Position numbers and translations under genes: made by a program. A stretch of DNA of 64,000 nt, taken from contig JAZKBU010000009.1 of the NCBI GenBank assembly GCA_040388375.1, forward strand, positions 124,001 through 188,000, in the 5' to 3' direction. How positions within the stretch are numbered: position 1 is the first letter of the stretch; every line of letters starts with the position of its first letter. This DNA comes from Bacteroidota bacterium (GTDB lineage Bacteria > Bacteroidota > Bacteroidia > UKL13-3). This document shows, one piece after another, positions 45,394 to 53,983 of the stretch. The notes beneath the pieces were generated by a model that saw nothing but the letters and a program-made list of their open reading frames with translations, searched no databases and was not told the DNA's origin.

Positions 45394-45400
45394 ACCAAAA

Positions 45401-46300
45401 CTATTTATTGATAGCTTCGTATTTAGTAGCATTGGATATATCCAATTCACTCAGCAGTTCCACAATTTTTGGTTTTTCTATGGGTGTTGCTCCTGTGTAT
45501 ATATTGATTAATTCATCGCGTTTGGCATCGAAAAACATGAGCATCATAACGGTATTTGGTGCTAACTGAAATAAACGTTTTACTTCTTCTAACGATTTAT
45601 AAATTTGTTTCCTGGCCTCTAATGGTTTCTTGTAAAAATTATCCATCCCTTTTCTATGGTAAATATAGTAGGCACTACGAATGGGTTTGAAACGTTCATT
45701 TAAAATATTATCAATTAAATTGTAACGCGTACGCAAACTACGCCCAAAAGCCGCCCAACCTGCAGCGCCACCACTTTGCGATAATGATACAATTTGTGAG
45801 GCTTTGTTAAAATAAGGTGTACCTGCTTCTAAGCCAAAACTATCGTAATCTAAGCCAAGCGAGTAATAGGCATAAAAGGCTAACAGAGCTGTAATTTCTG
45901 ACGAGTACTGCCCATCGTTATAATCAAAGCGTTGCTGGTCTATATAAGTAAAATTGAAATTCTCATCCCTGAAATTAAACAATATACTATTGTAGTTACT
46001 TCCAAAAACAGGTCTTCGACATTGGACTACTGCTACAGCTGAAATAGCTCCGCTCACTTGGTCGTAAGCTGATGGAATAATCTCTATACTTAAATCGAAT
46101 AATTCCGTGGCTTGTAACCTATCTACACTCCATTTCTGATTAGAAACAAAAGTCTTTATATCTTGCTCTAACCTTCTAAATATTGATTTATCAGTAACGT
46201 TTATTTGATTATCAGTAATTCGTACTTGTACATTAAAATCTGGCTGAGCTTGCACAACAAAACTCACAAACAGACAAAAACCTAAAAATAATTTACGCAT
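45401..46300 (-). CDS. DUF4835/PorD-like secreted protein
   Basis: 299 residues with signal peptide (MRKLFLGFCLFVSFVVQAQ). It matches the DUF4835 family (QPDFNVQVRITDNQINVTDKSIF, then LEQDIKTFVSNQKW, and LDYDSFGLEAGTPYFNKA), which NCBI names as PorD-type in T9SS-bearing Bacteroidota. Predicted to be periplasmic or outer-membrane associated. The start overlaps the coaBC stop by 8 bases, so it is translationally coupled at the end of the bamD-rpoZ-coaBC series. The T9SS link fits the two T9SS cargo proteins encoded next door. The name PorD comes from family annotation, not from direct evidence. Confidence 0.8.
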   Translation of the reverse strand: MRKLFLGFCLFVSFVVQAQPDFNVQVRITDNQINVTDKSIFRRLEQDIKTFVSNQKWSVDRLQATELFDLSIEIIPSAYDQVSGAISAVAVVQCRRPVFGSNYNSILFNFRDENFNFTYIDQQRFDYNDGQYSSEITALLAFYAYYSLGLDYDSFGLEAGTPYFNKASQIVSLSQSGGAAGWAAFGRSLRTRYNLIDNILNERFKPIRSAYYIYHRKGMDNFYKKPLEARKQIYKSLEEVKRLFQLAPNTVMMLMFFDAKRDELINIYTGATPIEKPKIVELLSELDISNATKYEAINK

Positions 46301-47495
46301 GTATGGTTTTAATTATTTCATTAACGATATCAGCAGCAACTTCGTTTTTTAATTTTAACTCAAACGATAATTTACTTCCATCTTTTTTCAATATAGTAAT
46401 TTGATTGGTATTGTGTTTAAATCCTGCACCCGGTGTTTGCATAGAGTTTAACACAATAAAATCTGCATTTTTTTCTTTCAATTTTTTAAAGGCATTGGCT
46501 TCTTCATTATTGGTTTCTAATGCAAAACCAACCAATACTTGTTCCTGTCTTTTTATGGCTCCCAAATGTTTCAAAATGTCTTTGGTCTTTTTTAACTCAA
46601 TGGTTAAACCCTCGTCATTTTGTTTTTTTATTTTAATAGCTGAAACATCATTGGGTGTATAGTCAGCCACTGCAGCACTCATAATGGCAATATCAGTTTG
46701 CGTAAATTTTTCATTTACCACTTCAAACATTTCAGCCGCAGAACGCACATCAATTCTGGTAATATGAGGATGATTAATGGTTAAATCTACCGGACCAGCA
46801 ACCAATGTAACCTCAGCACCTCTATTGGCTAATTCTTTTGCAATAGCAAAACCCATTTTACCACTTGAATAATTGCCAATAAATCGAACAGGGTCAATAT
46901 TTTCGTAAGTTGGGCCTGCTGTTACCAATGCTATTTTACCTTTCAAATCATTGCCTTGTGAAAAGTACTTTTCTATTTCCTCAACTATTTCCTCTGGCTC
47001 GGCCATGCGTCCTTTTCCGTATAAACCGCTGGCTAATTCGCCTTCCTGTGCATCTATCAATATGTTACCATATGACTGAAGCTTAACTACATTTTGCATG
47101 GTGCTGGGATGTAAATACATATCCAGATCCATAGCAGGAGCAAACATAACGGGACATTTGGCTGAAAGATACGTGGCTATTAATAAATTATCGCAAATGC
47201 CATTGGCCATTTTACCAATGGTATTGGCACTGGCAGGAGCTATTACCATTAAATCGGCCCACAAACCTAAATCAACATGGTTAGTCCACTCTCCATTTTC
47301 GTTTAAAACAAAACTACTATAAACCGGATTTTTACTAAGCGTGCTTAACGTTAACGGGGTTACAAACTCTTTAGCCGAATCGGTTAAAATAACTTTTACC
47401 TCAGCCCCGGCTTTTACCAATAATCTAAGCAAAAAAGCCGCTTTATAAGCGGCTATGCTAGCACTAATGGCAAGTATAATTTTTTTATTTTTCAT
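46293..47495 (-). CDS. coaBC: Bifunctional phosphopantothenoylcysteine decarboxylase / phosphopantothenate-cysteine ligase
   Basis: Two steps of coenzyme A synthesis. 400 residues. N-terminal CoaC flavoprotein (about 1-180): ILAISASIAAYKAAFLLRLL, the catalytic His in TNHVDLGLWADLMVIAPASANTIG, and PAMDLDMYLHP. C-terminal CoaB (about 185-400): ALVTAGPTYENIDPVRFIGNYSSGKMGFAIA and IMSAAVADYTP. The gene order after rpoZ and before DUF4835 is common in Bacteroidota. A hairpin lies upstream. Confidence 0.96.
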   Translation of the reverse strand: MKNKKIILAISASIAAYKAAFLLRLLVKAGAEVKVILTDSAKEFVTPLTLSTLSKNPVYSSFVLNENGEWTNHVDLGLWADLMVIAPASANTIGKMANGICDNLLIATYLSAKCPVMFAPAMDLDMYLHPSTMQNVVKLQSYGNILIDAQEGELASGLYGKGRMAEPEEIVEEIEKYFSQGNDLKGKIALVTAGPTYENIDPVRFIGNYSSGKMGFAIAKELANRGAEVTLVAGPVDLTINHPHITRIDVRSAAEMFEVVNEKFTQTDIAIMSAAVADYTPNDVSAIKIKKQNDEGLTIELKKTKDILKHLGAIKRQEQVLVGFALETNNEEANAFKKLKEKNADFIVLNSMQTPGAGFKHNTNQITILKKDGSKLSFELKLKNEVAADIVNEIIKTIHA

Positions 47496-47542
47496 TAATA
47501 CCTTTAAGTAAAAGTATAAATAATGGACTGTAAATACAAAAC

Positions 47543-47575
47543 AAAGGTTAGCATTATTTACATAAGCTAACCTTT
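47543..47575 (-). terminator. Terminator-like hairpin between rpoZ and coaBC
   Basis: 10-bp stem AAAGGTTAGC / GCTAACCTTT, 13-base loop, 15 bases after the rpoZ stop; on the minus strand the stem runs into TTTGTTTTGTATTT. It may end or attenuate the bamD-rpoZ transcript before coaBC. Confidence 0.7.
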
Positions 47576-47590
47576 TAAATTATTTGTTAA

Positions 47591-47932
47591 TTAAAACTCA
47601 CGGCCATTTTTAGCCGGATTATTGTAATAGATTTTACCATTCATAAACTCCTCGGTAGCAATTAAAGTTGCTTTAGGTAGCTTTTCGTAGTAGTTTGAAA
47701 TTTCAATTTGCTCACGATTCTCAAAAATTTCTTCTAAAGTATCGCTATCATTATCGAACTCGTTTAATTTATTATGAAGTTCTTCTTTCATTTGTGCAGC
47801 TATTTGATTAGCACGTTTTGAAATAATTGCTATGGTCTCGTACAAGTTTCCTGTTTCTGCTTCTAATTTACGCATATCACGGGTAACAGTTGTTGTTGGT
47901 ACGTTTTGATAGTTGTGATTTAAATTTGCCAT
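47591..47932 (-). CDS. rpoZ: RNA polymerase omega subunit
   Basis: 113 residues: the Bacteroidota-type omega, longer and diverged relative to E. coli. It contains TGNLYETIAIISKRANQIAAQMKEEL, the conserved omega helix pair (x-R-A-x-Q-I), and an acidic hinge (DNDSDTLEEIFENREQ). It stabilises the beta-prime subunit of RNA polymerase. It starts 14 bases after bamD. Confidence 0.92.
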   Translation of the reverse strand: MANLNHNYQNVPTTTVTRDMRKLEAETGNLYETIAIISKRANQIAAQMKEELHNKLNEFDNDSDTLEEIFENREQIEISNYYEKLPKATLIATEEFMNGKIYYNNPAKNGREF

Positions 47933-47946
47933 ATACTTATTGTTAT

Positions 47947-48750
47947 TTATTTTTTTAATTTATTCAAAGCCAATTCGGCTTTTTGTTTTATTGTTTTTGC
48001 ATTACTCATATACTTACTGTTTTCAGTATAATATTCGGTAAATTCATCAAAAGCATTAATTGTTTCCTGGTAACGCTCTATTTGCTTTTCTGGTATACTG
48101 TTTTCCGCTAACATATAGCTGGAACTTAAAACCAAATAATCAATCTCTTCTCTTTGCGGCACTTCAGGAAAATCATTTACCACATTCCTTAAAGCAACTA
48201 TAGCACTTCTGTATTCACCTATATTGTAATACAGTTTTGCATTGTTATATGCTTTTTGCGAAAGTTTTGCCCTTAATTTATCCAGGTATTTATTGCATTC
48301 CTCCACATATTTACTATCCGGATAAACACTAACAAATATTTTGAATGTTTCTACTGCTTTGTATGTATCGGTTTGGTCTAACTCTACATCCTGCGATTCT
48401 AAATAAATACAATAAGCATTCATGTAAAGGGCTTCTTCTGCATTTGCATTGGTCGGATAAGTTTCGTAATAAATTTTATACCTATATCCTGCCAATGAAT
48501 ATGCTTTTAAACCAAAATCGCACTGAGCCTGATAAAACAATACACGCTCTCCTAATGCGGTATTTGTTACTTCATTTTCTATTTGATCAAACAAACTTTG
48601 AGCGCGGTAGTAATCTTTCTTTTTAAAAAAGTATTCTGCTACTTCAAGCTTGGTTTTTATGTCTGGGTTTTTAAGTGCTTTTTGGAACTTGCTTTTGCAA
48701 GAGCCTAAAAGCAAACTTATAATTATTAAAGCTAAACTTAAATACTTCAT
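47947..48750 (-). CDS. bamD: Outer-membrane assembly lipoprotein BamD
   Basis: 267 residues from ATG 48750. The longest frame would start at 48933, but residues 1-61 of that frame lie opposite the NlpC gene and across both promoters. ATG 48750 gives a lipoprotein signal MKYLSLALIIISLLLGSCKS with Cys at residue 19. TPR units follow (VAEYFFKKKDYYRAQSLFDQI, ALYMNAYCIYLES, YYNIGEYRSAIVALRN). BamD is the essential partner of BamA in inserting outer-membrane barrels. It leads the bamD-rpoZ unit. Confidence 0.95.
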   Translation of the reverse strand: MKYLSLALIIISLLLGSCKSKFQKALKNPDIKTKLEVAEYFFKKKDYYRAQSLFDQIENEVTNTALGERVLFYQAQCDFGLKAYSLAGYRYKIYYETYPTNANAEEALYMNAYCIYLESQDVELDQTDTYKAVETFKIFVSVYPDSKYVEECNKYLDKLRAKLSQKAYNNAKLYYNIGEYRSAIVALRNVVNDFPEVPQREEIDYLVLSSSYMLAENSIPEKQIERYQETINAFDEFTEYYTENSKYMSNAKTIKQKAELALNKLKK

Positions 48751-48763
48751 TTTTACAGAACTG

Positions 48764-48771
48764 CGAAAGTA
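48764..48771 (-). promoter_or_regulatory. -7 box for bamD
   Basis: On the minus strand TACTTTCG (one T-to-C change), 13 bases before the bamD ATG. A TTTT tract lies 20 bases further upstream. Its presence supports the start at 48750. Confidence 0.45.
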
Positions 48772-48797
48772 TGGTTTTTCATTTGAATTATAAAACT

Positions 48798-48805
48798 TAT
48801 TTTCG
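48798..48805 (+). promoter_or_regulatory. -7 box for the NlpC/P60 gene
   Basis: TATTTTCG with a TTTTTC tract 17 bases upstream; nine bases before the ATG at 48815. The divergent bamD promoter shares this 40-base space. Confidence 0.4.
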
Positions 48806-48814
48806 TTTTTTAAC

Positions 48815-49387
48815 ATGAACGCAAAACCACAAAATTTACCATACTTTTCACTAGTTATATTGCTGGTAGTATGTGGTTTATGCGCCTGTGCACAAAACAA
48901 AACTATAGCTGCTGCTGATAGTTTAAAACGCAAGTCAAACGACTCAAGTCAGGTAAAAGTTACAAACGAGTCGCAAATACCTAAAACATTAAAGGCTGAT
49001 AGCGTGATTAAATTTGCCGAAAAATTTATTGGACTTAACTACAGAAGAGGCGGCACATCTAACAGGGGTTACGACTGCAGTGGCTTTACCATGATGATTT
49101 TTGCCAAATACGGTGTCAGGCTTCCTCATACCAGTGCCGGACAAGGTTTAATAGGCATTGAAATCAACACCAAAAACATTCAAAAAGGTGATTTGATTTT
49201 TTTTAAAGGCCGAAGCCGTAAAGGCTTACGAATTGGCCATGTGGGTATGGTTATTTCTAACAAAGGCGAACCTGTTCGCTTTATACACTCTTCGGTTAGT
49301 GATGGTGTAAGAATTGATTTCTTGGACAGCCCCTACTACCGCAAACGTTTTGTAAAAGTGAACCGGGTTGTTCGCTGGGAGCAATAA
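48815..49387 (+). CDS. NlpC/P60-family cell-wall endopeptidase, probable lipoprotein
   Basis: 190 residues. An N-terminal hydrophobic signal with a lipobox-like LCAC (Cys at about residue 25) is followed by an acidic/serine linker. The NlpC/P60 domain (about 62-190) carries YDCSGFTMMIFAKYGVRLPHTS (catalytic Cys), GHVGMVI (catalytic His) and a polar third position (FIHSSVSDGV). It cleaves peptidoglycan stem peptides (D-Glu to diamino-acid bond) in the family. ATG 48815 is just 9 bases past the -7 box. Confidence 0.93.
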   Translation: MNAKPQNLPYFSLVILLVVCGLCACAQNKTIAAADSLKRKSNDSSQVKVTNESQIPKTLKADSVIKFAEKFIGLNYRRGGTSNRGYDCSGFTMMIFAKYGVRLPHTSAGQGLIGIEINTKNIQKGDLIFFKGRSRKGLRIGHVGMVISNKGEPVRFIHSSVSDGVRIDFLDSPYYRKRFVKVNRVVRWEQ

Positions 49388-49490
49388 GTTTTATTTATTT
49401 TACGCTAAACGCCTTTCCCCTCTTAATTATGCTACATGCTTGCATAATTTGCTATACTTATTATATTGCCATTCAAATAACACATAAAAT

Positions 49491-50975
49491 ATGAGCGTTT
49501 GGCGTAAAAAACCTATAGGGGCCTTTGAGGCTGAAATGAAAAAAGGCGGATTAAACCGCGTGCTAACCAGATGGGGATTAACCTCATTGGGAATAGGAGC
49601 AATAATTGGGGGTGGAATTTTTACTTTAACGGGTATAGCCGCACACGATTTTGCAGGGCCTGCACTAGCGCTTTCATTTGTTATTGCCGGTATTGGCTGT
49701 ATGTTTGCTTCATTATGTTACGCTGAATTTGCTTCTGTTTTACCTGTAGAAGGTAGTGCTTACAGTTATGCTTATGGAACCGTTGGTGAATTGTTTGCCT
49801 GGTTTATTGGATGGAATTTAATTTTAGAATATATGATGGGTGCTACAACGGTAGCCGTAGCTTGGAGTGGCTATTTTGAAAAACTCCTACACTTATTTCA
49901 TATTAACTTACCCATCTGGATGATGAACGATCCGTTTACTGCAGCCACTAAAGCAGCTGAACTTGGACAGGCAGCACCTGCATTTGCATTTAATTTACCC
50001 GCTATTTTAATTACGTGGCTTGTTACCAGCATATTGGTAAAAGGTATTAAGGAAGCGGCAAATACCAATAATATTATAGTTATTTTAAAAGTAGCAGTGG
50101 TATTGTTTGTAATTATTGCCGGAGCTTTTTATATCAATGTAGAAAACTGGCATCCGTTTATTCCTGTTGAGATTGAAACAATAACAGATGGAATAGTAAC
50201 TAAAAGTTTTGGCTGGGATGGTGTGGTTACTGCCGCTACCATTGTGTTTTTTGCTTATATAGGTTTTGATGCGGTATCAACTCAGGCGGGCGAAGCTGTT
50301 AACCCTAAAAAGGATGTTCCTTTTGCTATTATTTCTTCTTTAATTATTTGTACCGTTTTATATATTTTGGTATCGTTAGTATTAACGGGTATGGTACCTT
50401 ACTCTGAACTGGATGTAAAAGCGCCTGTTGCTTCGGCTTTTGAAGGTGTGGGCGTAACCTGGGCAGTATTTCTTATAGTAATTGCGGCTACTGCCGGTTT
50501 AACTTCGGTTATGTTGGTAATGATGTTAGGCCAGACTCGTATTTTTTTAGGTATGGCTAAGGATGGTTTATTACCAAAATCTATGTTTGGCTCATTGCAT
50601 CCTAAATTTAAAACACCTTATAAATCTACCATTTTGGTTGGCGGTATTATTTCTGTTGTGGCGGCATTTACACCTATTAATAAAATATCGGAAATGTGCA
50701 GTATGGGAACTTTATTGGCTTTTGCTATGGTTTGTTTGGCAGTTATGATTTTGCGTTATAAAGAGCCTCAACTGGACAGACCTTACAAAACGCCTATTTT
50801 ACCTATTGTTGGAAGTTTAGGTATTGGATTCAATGTTTTCTTGATGAGCAAAGTAAGGCACGAAACCTGGATTGCTTTTTTGGTTTGGGGTTCGTTGGGA
50901 ATTATCGTTTACTTCTTGTACAGCAGACGAAACAGTAATTTACATAAACACAAAGAATTGGAAAAAATGAATTAG
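49491..50975 (+). CDS. APC-superfamily amino acid permease
   Basis: 494 residues, about 12 membrane helices. Starts with a cytoplasmic stretch LNRVLTRWGLTSLGIGAIIGGGIFTL (the G-x-G-x-G substrate loop in helix 1), then FAGPALALSFVIAGIGCMFASLCYAEFASVLPVEGSAYSYAYGTVGELFAWFIGWNLILEY, the standard APC helices 2-4. C-terminal EPQLDRPYKTP is also conserved in cationic amino acid transporters (CAT-like). Substrate unassigned. A strong terminator follows. Confidence 0.95.
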   Translation: MSVWRKKPIGAFEAEMKKGGLNRVLTRWGLTSLGIGAIIGGGIFTLTGIAAHDFAGPALALSFVIAGIGCMFASLCYAEFASVLPVEGSAYSYAYGTVGELFAWFIGWNLILEYMMGATTVAVAWSGYFEKLLHLFHINLPIWMMNDPFTAATKAAELGQAAPAFAFNLPAILITWLVTSILVKGIKEAANTNNIIVILKVAVVLFVIIAGAFYINVENWHPFIPVEIETITDGIVTKSFGWDGVVTAATIVFFAYIGFDAVSTQAGEAVNPKKDVPFAIISSLIICTVLYILVSLVLTGMVPYSELDVKAPVASAFEGVGVTWAVFLIVIAATAGLTSVMLVMMLGQTRIFLGMAKDGLLPKSMFGSLHPKFKTPYKSTILVGGIISVVAAFTPINKISEMCSMGTLLAFAMVCLAVMILRYKEPQLDRPYKTPILPIVGSLGIGFNVFLMSKVRHETWIAFLVWGSLGIIVYFLYSRRNSNLHKHKELEKMN

Positions 50976-50998
50976 TTAAATTAAGAATACTATTTTTT

Positions 50999-51042
50999 GA
51001 AGCCCGTACTCTGGTAAAATTTATAACCAAAGTACGGGCTTC
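50999..51042 (+). terminator. Terminator after the amino acid permease
   Basis: 12-bp perfect stem GAAGCCCGTACT / AGTACGGGCTTC, 20-base loop that could add three pairs (GGT/ACC), followed by TTTATTTA. Confidence 0.9.
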
Positions 51043-51146
51043 TTTATTTATATCAGTTCCTGTTAAGACGTAAATCTGTTTAATAAATGATACGCATCAT
51101 TTATTAAACACGACTTTCACATCACCTTGCGGCTTTTATTACTGAA

Positions 51147-52907
51147 ATGATTTCTAAAAAATTTAATGGACATAGCTTTCACATACCTGTTATGGGTATT
51201 GGCTTCACTATTGATTCTCCCATAAAAGTAGCAGCGTATGGTATATCCTCTACAATATCTTTGGTTGATGATATTTTAATGGAGAAAATGCGGGCCTTTT
51301 ATACCGAACAGTTTAATATGCCTTTTGAATCTATTGATAATAGTGTGGAAGATTCGAGGGCAAAACGGATTACTGCTTACTTAAACATGGTTAATTCAAT
51401 AGTCAAACAAAAGTTTGAGCAACTTAAACAGTCTGTTGCTGAAAAAGGAGGTGAGTTTGAAAAATACATGAATATGCTCCCTGATTATGCTGAAATAAAG
51501 AAGCAATTCAACCATTTTATGGAGCATAATAAAACCATTGATGAGTTAAAAAACTGGGCAAATACTTATTTACAAATGGGTAGCATTGATGTAAACATTA
51601 TGACTAAGCTTGACAAAGAAAATTTATTTAAGCATGAAAAACTACCCGCTATTTATAACGATGCCCATGCAGCTTTACGTGGTTTTGCCAATAGCAATTT
51701 ACATTCATCCATTGTACTTTCAGCAGGCTTAAATCCCAAACTCTACAGCTATTTTGAGCAATTGGATACATTCTTTCCTGATAAAAACGGAGACCTAAAA
51801 AAGAAGGTTATTTTAAAAATAAGTGACTATCGTTCCGCTCTAATTCAGGGCAAATTTTTAGCTAAAAAAGGTATCTGGGTTTCCGAATACAGGGTTGAGT
51901 CGGGACTGAATTGTGGTGGACATGCATTTGGAAATGATGCCTCATTAATGGGGCCCATTTTGGAAGAATTTAAACAAAAGAAACAGGAACTGATTCATAC
52001 TATTCATGAAATATATATAGCGGCTTTGGCTGATAAAAAAAGATTTGTTCCTTCACAATCATTACCGGTAAAATTTACCGCTCAAGGGGGCGTTGGCACT
52101 GCCGAAGAACACCGGTTTTTAATTAACAAGTATGAATTGGATTCCATAGGCTGGGGAACTCCTTTTTTATTAGTGCCCGAAGCTACTTCTGTAGATAATG
52201 AAAGCCTAGATTTGTTATGTAAAGCCAAGGAAAAAGACTTGTATTTAAGCAATATTTCTCCTTTGGGTGTTCCTTTTAATTCTGTAAAAGGTAATACTAA
52301 AGAGATGGAAAGACTGGGGTGGATAGCTAAAGGCCGGCCAGGAAGCAGTTGCCCACGTGAATTTGCCAAACTAAATACTGACTTTACAAAAGAAGTTATT
52401 TGTACCGCATCCCGCCAGTATCAAAACTTAAAATTAAAATCGTTGCAGAAACAAAACCTGCCAACTGAAGAGTTAGATGCAGCTATGGATTTAGCTATGC
52501 AAAAAACTTGTTTATGTGTAGGTTTGGGAACCTCCGCTTTATTAGTAAATGGTTTAAGTACAAGAACGGAAGGTACAGGAGTTGCTATTTGCCCGGGCCC
52601 AAATATGGCTTATTACTCAAAAATAGTTTCGTTACAAACCATGTGTAATCATATTTATGGCAAAGAAAATTTGGTTGATAACCCCAACAGGCCTCACCTG
52701 TTTTTAAAGGAACTGGAATTGAACATAGATTATTACCATAACTTAATGAAAAGTTACTTAGCTAAGCCTAGTGATATAGTAAAAAAACAATTGAGTAATA
52801 TGGTAACTAATTTAAACCATGGTATAGTGTATTACAGGGAATTGTTTAGTATGCAGCCTGCTATGACTAGTCAATTAAATGCTTATAAATTAGCTGTGTT
52901 GGCCTAA
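51147..52907 (+). CDS. Conserved uncharacterised 586-residue Bacteroidota protein
   Basis: No signal peptide or membrane segment, so cytoplasmic. N-terminus contains GIGFTIDSPIKVAAYGISSTISLVDD. I recall the family only as an uncharacterised conserved Bacteroidota protein. Motifs: GSIDVNIMTKLDKEN (about 148-162), SGLNCGGHAFGND (Cys 256), QGGVGTAEEHRFL (313-325), WGTPFLLVPEATSVD, then a cysteine-rich C-terminal half (C402, C419, C455, C457 and C482 in the contexts SSCPREF, ICTASRQYQ, TCLCVGLG and ICPGPNM). QGGVGTAEE resembles a phosphate-binding loop of TIM-barrel flavoenzymes; the cysteines suggest metal or Fe-S binding. Both are inferences. It lies 78 bases before the APH-type kinase gene. 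Confidence 0.75.
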   Translation: MISKKFNGHSFHIPVMGIGFTIDSPIKVAAYGISSTISLVDDILMEKMRAFYTEQFNMPFESIDNSVEDSRAKRITAYLNMVNSIVKQKFEQLKQSVAEKGGEFEKYMNMLPDYAEIKKQFNHFMEHNKTIDELKNWANTYLQMGSIDVNIMTKLDKENLFKHEKLPAIYNDAHAALRGFANSNLHSSIVLSAGLNPKLYSYFEQLDTFFPDKNGDLKKKVILKISDYRSALIQGKFLAKKGIWVSEYRVESGLNCGGHAFGNDASLMGPILEEFKQKKQELIHTIHEIYIAALADKKRFVPSQSLPVKFTAQGGVGTAEEHRFLINKYELDSIGWGTPFLLVPEATSVDNESLDLLCKAKEKDLYLSNISPLGVPFNSVKGNTKEMERLGWIAKGRPGSSCPREFAKLNTDFTKEVICTASRQYQNLKLKSLQKQNLPTEELDAAMDLAMQKTCLCVGLGTSALLVNGLSTRTEGTGVAICPGPNMAYYSKIVSLQTMCNHIYGKENLVDNPNRPHLFLKELELNIDYYHNLMKSYLAKPSDIVKKQLSNMVTNLNHGIVYYRELFSMQPAMTSQLNAYKLAVLA

Positions 52908-52985
52908 TTGATTAACATTTAATAAAACCTAGCTTAAAATAGTCGCAACATTGTCTATTTTTACAGGCTAATTTCAATTCTAATC

Positions 52986-53978
52986 ATGCAGTTATTTCCT
53001 GTTTCCAGTTCGATACTTTCCTCAGTACATTTAACCAGTTTTTTGCAAGAGCAGTTTAACTTTTCAAACAAAGCGAACTGTGGTTTAATTAAAGCAGGCG
53101 TTAACCATAACTATCTGGTACAGCATAATACAAACAAATATATTTACCGCGTATACTGTTACAACTGGAGAACCGAAAAAGAAATTTTAGCTGAAATTTC
53201 TCTACTCAATCATTTACAAAATAGTGGTATTGATATAGCCTACCCAATTGCAGACAAGGCTGGTAATTTTATACAAGTTTTTAATGCTCCTGAGGGTAAA
53301 AGATTTGGTGTTTTGTTTTCGTATGCAGAAGGTGAAAAACAATTTACTTACACTACAGAAACTCATTTTGCTATTGGTGCAAAAATGGCTCAAATCCACA
53401 CGAAAACTACTGATTTATATCTAGACAGACCTGCATACAATGCAGAAACACTTTTAGTGGAGTCAATGCATATTCTAAAAGATTTTATTGCTTTAGAAAC
53501 GGAAGAAATGAAGTGTATGCAAACTATGCAACATTACTTACTAAAGGAATACGAATGTGTTAACATTTCACAAATAAGAAAAGGCGTTGTGCATTTGGAT
53601 ATTTGGTTCGACAATTTACACATTGCTCCCAATAATAAAATTACCATCTATGATTTTGATTTGTGTGGAAATGGTTGGATTTGCTTGGATATAGCCTACT
53701 ATATGATGCAACTTTATACGCTTGAGCCAGATGAAACAATTTATACAACAAAAATGGATGCTTTTATAGAGGGTTATGAATCGGTAACTAAAATAAGCGA
53801 TGAAGAAAAACGTATTTTACCTATGCTCGGAGTGAGTTTATATTTCTATTACCTAGGTTTACAGTGTCAGCGTTTTGAAGACTACTCGAGCATGTTTATA
53901 AATGAAACTTACTTAAAAAGGTATATTGTGTTTAGAGTTAAAAAGTATTTCGATTACCACCAATTAGGATTAGCATGA
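52986..53978 (+). CDS. APH-type phosphotransferase / small-molecule kinase
   Basis: 330 residues with the aminoglycoside-phosphotransferase / choline-kinase fold. Catalytic loop HLDIWFDN (His203, Asp205), metal-binding YDFDLCGNGW (Asp223 and Asp225), and an N-lobe with INKYIYRVY-type lysine (TNKYIYRVYCYNW). The substrate could be homoserine, an aminoglycoside, a nucleoside or another hydroxylated molecule; resistance cannot be inferred. Placed directly after the uncharacterised 586-residue protein, with no terminator between, so an operon is likely. Converges on the ABC1 gene with a 5-base gap. Confidence 0.85.
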   Translation: MQLFPVSSSILSSVHLTSFLQEQFNFSNKANCGLIKAGVNHNYLVQHNTNKYIYRVYCYNWRTEKEILAEISLLNHLQNSGIDIAYPIADKAGNFIQVFNAPEGKRFGVLFSYAEGEKQFTYTTETHFAIGAKMAQIHTKTTDLYLDRPAYNAETLLVESMHILKDFIALETEEMKCMQTMQHYLLKEYECVNISQIRKGVVHLDIWFDNLHIAPNNKITIYDFDLCGNGWICLDIAYYMMQLYTLEPDETIYTTKMDAFIEGYESVTKISDEEKRILPMLGVSLYFYYLGLQCQRFEDYSSMFINETYLKRYIVFRVKKYFDYHQLGLA

Positions 53979-53983
53979 ACATT

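Noticed and set aside
48751-48933. N-terminal extension of bamD to 48933
   Set aside because: It lies opposite the NlpC/P60 coding sequence and removes the lipoprotein signal from the N-terminus; the -7 box TACTTTCG sits inside it.
49425-49449. AATTATGC / GCATAATT hairpin between NlpC/P60 and the permease gene
   Set aside because: 8-bp AT-rich stem without a T-tract; too weak to call a terminator.
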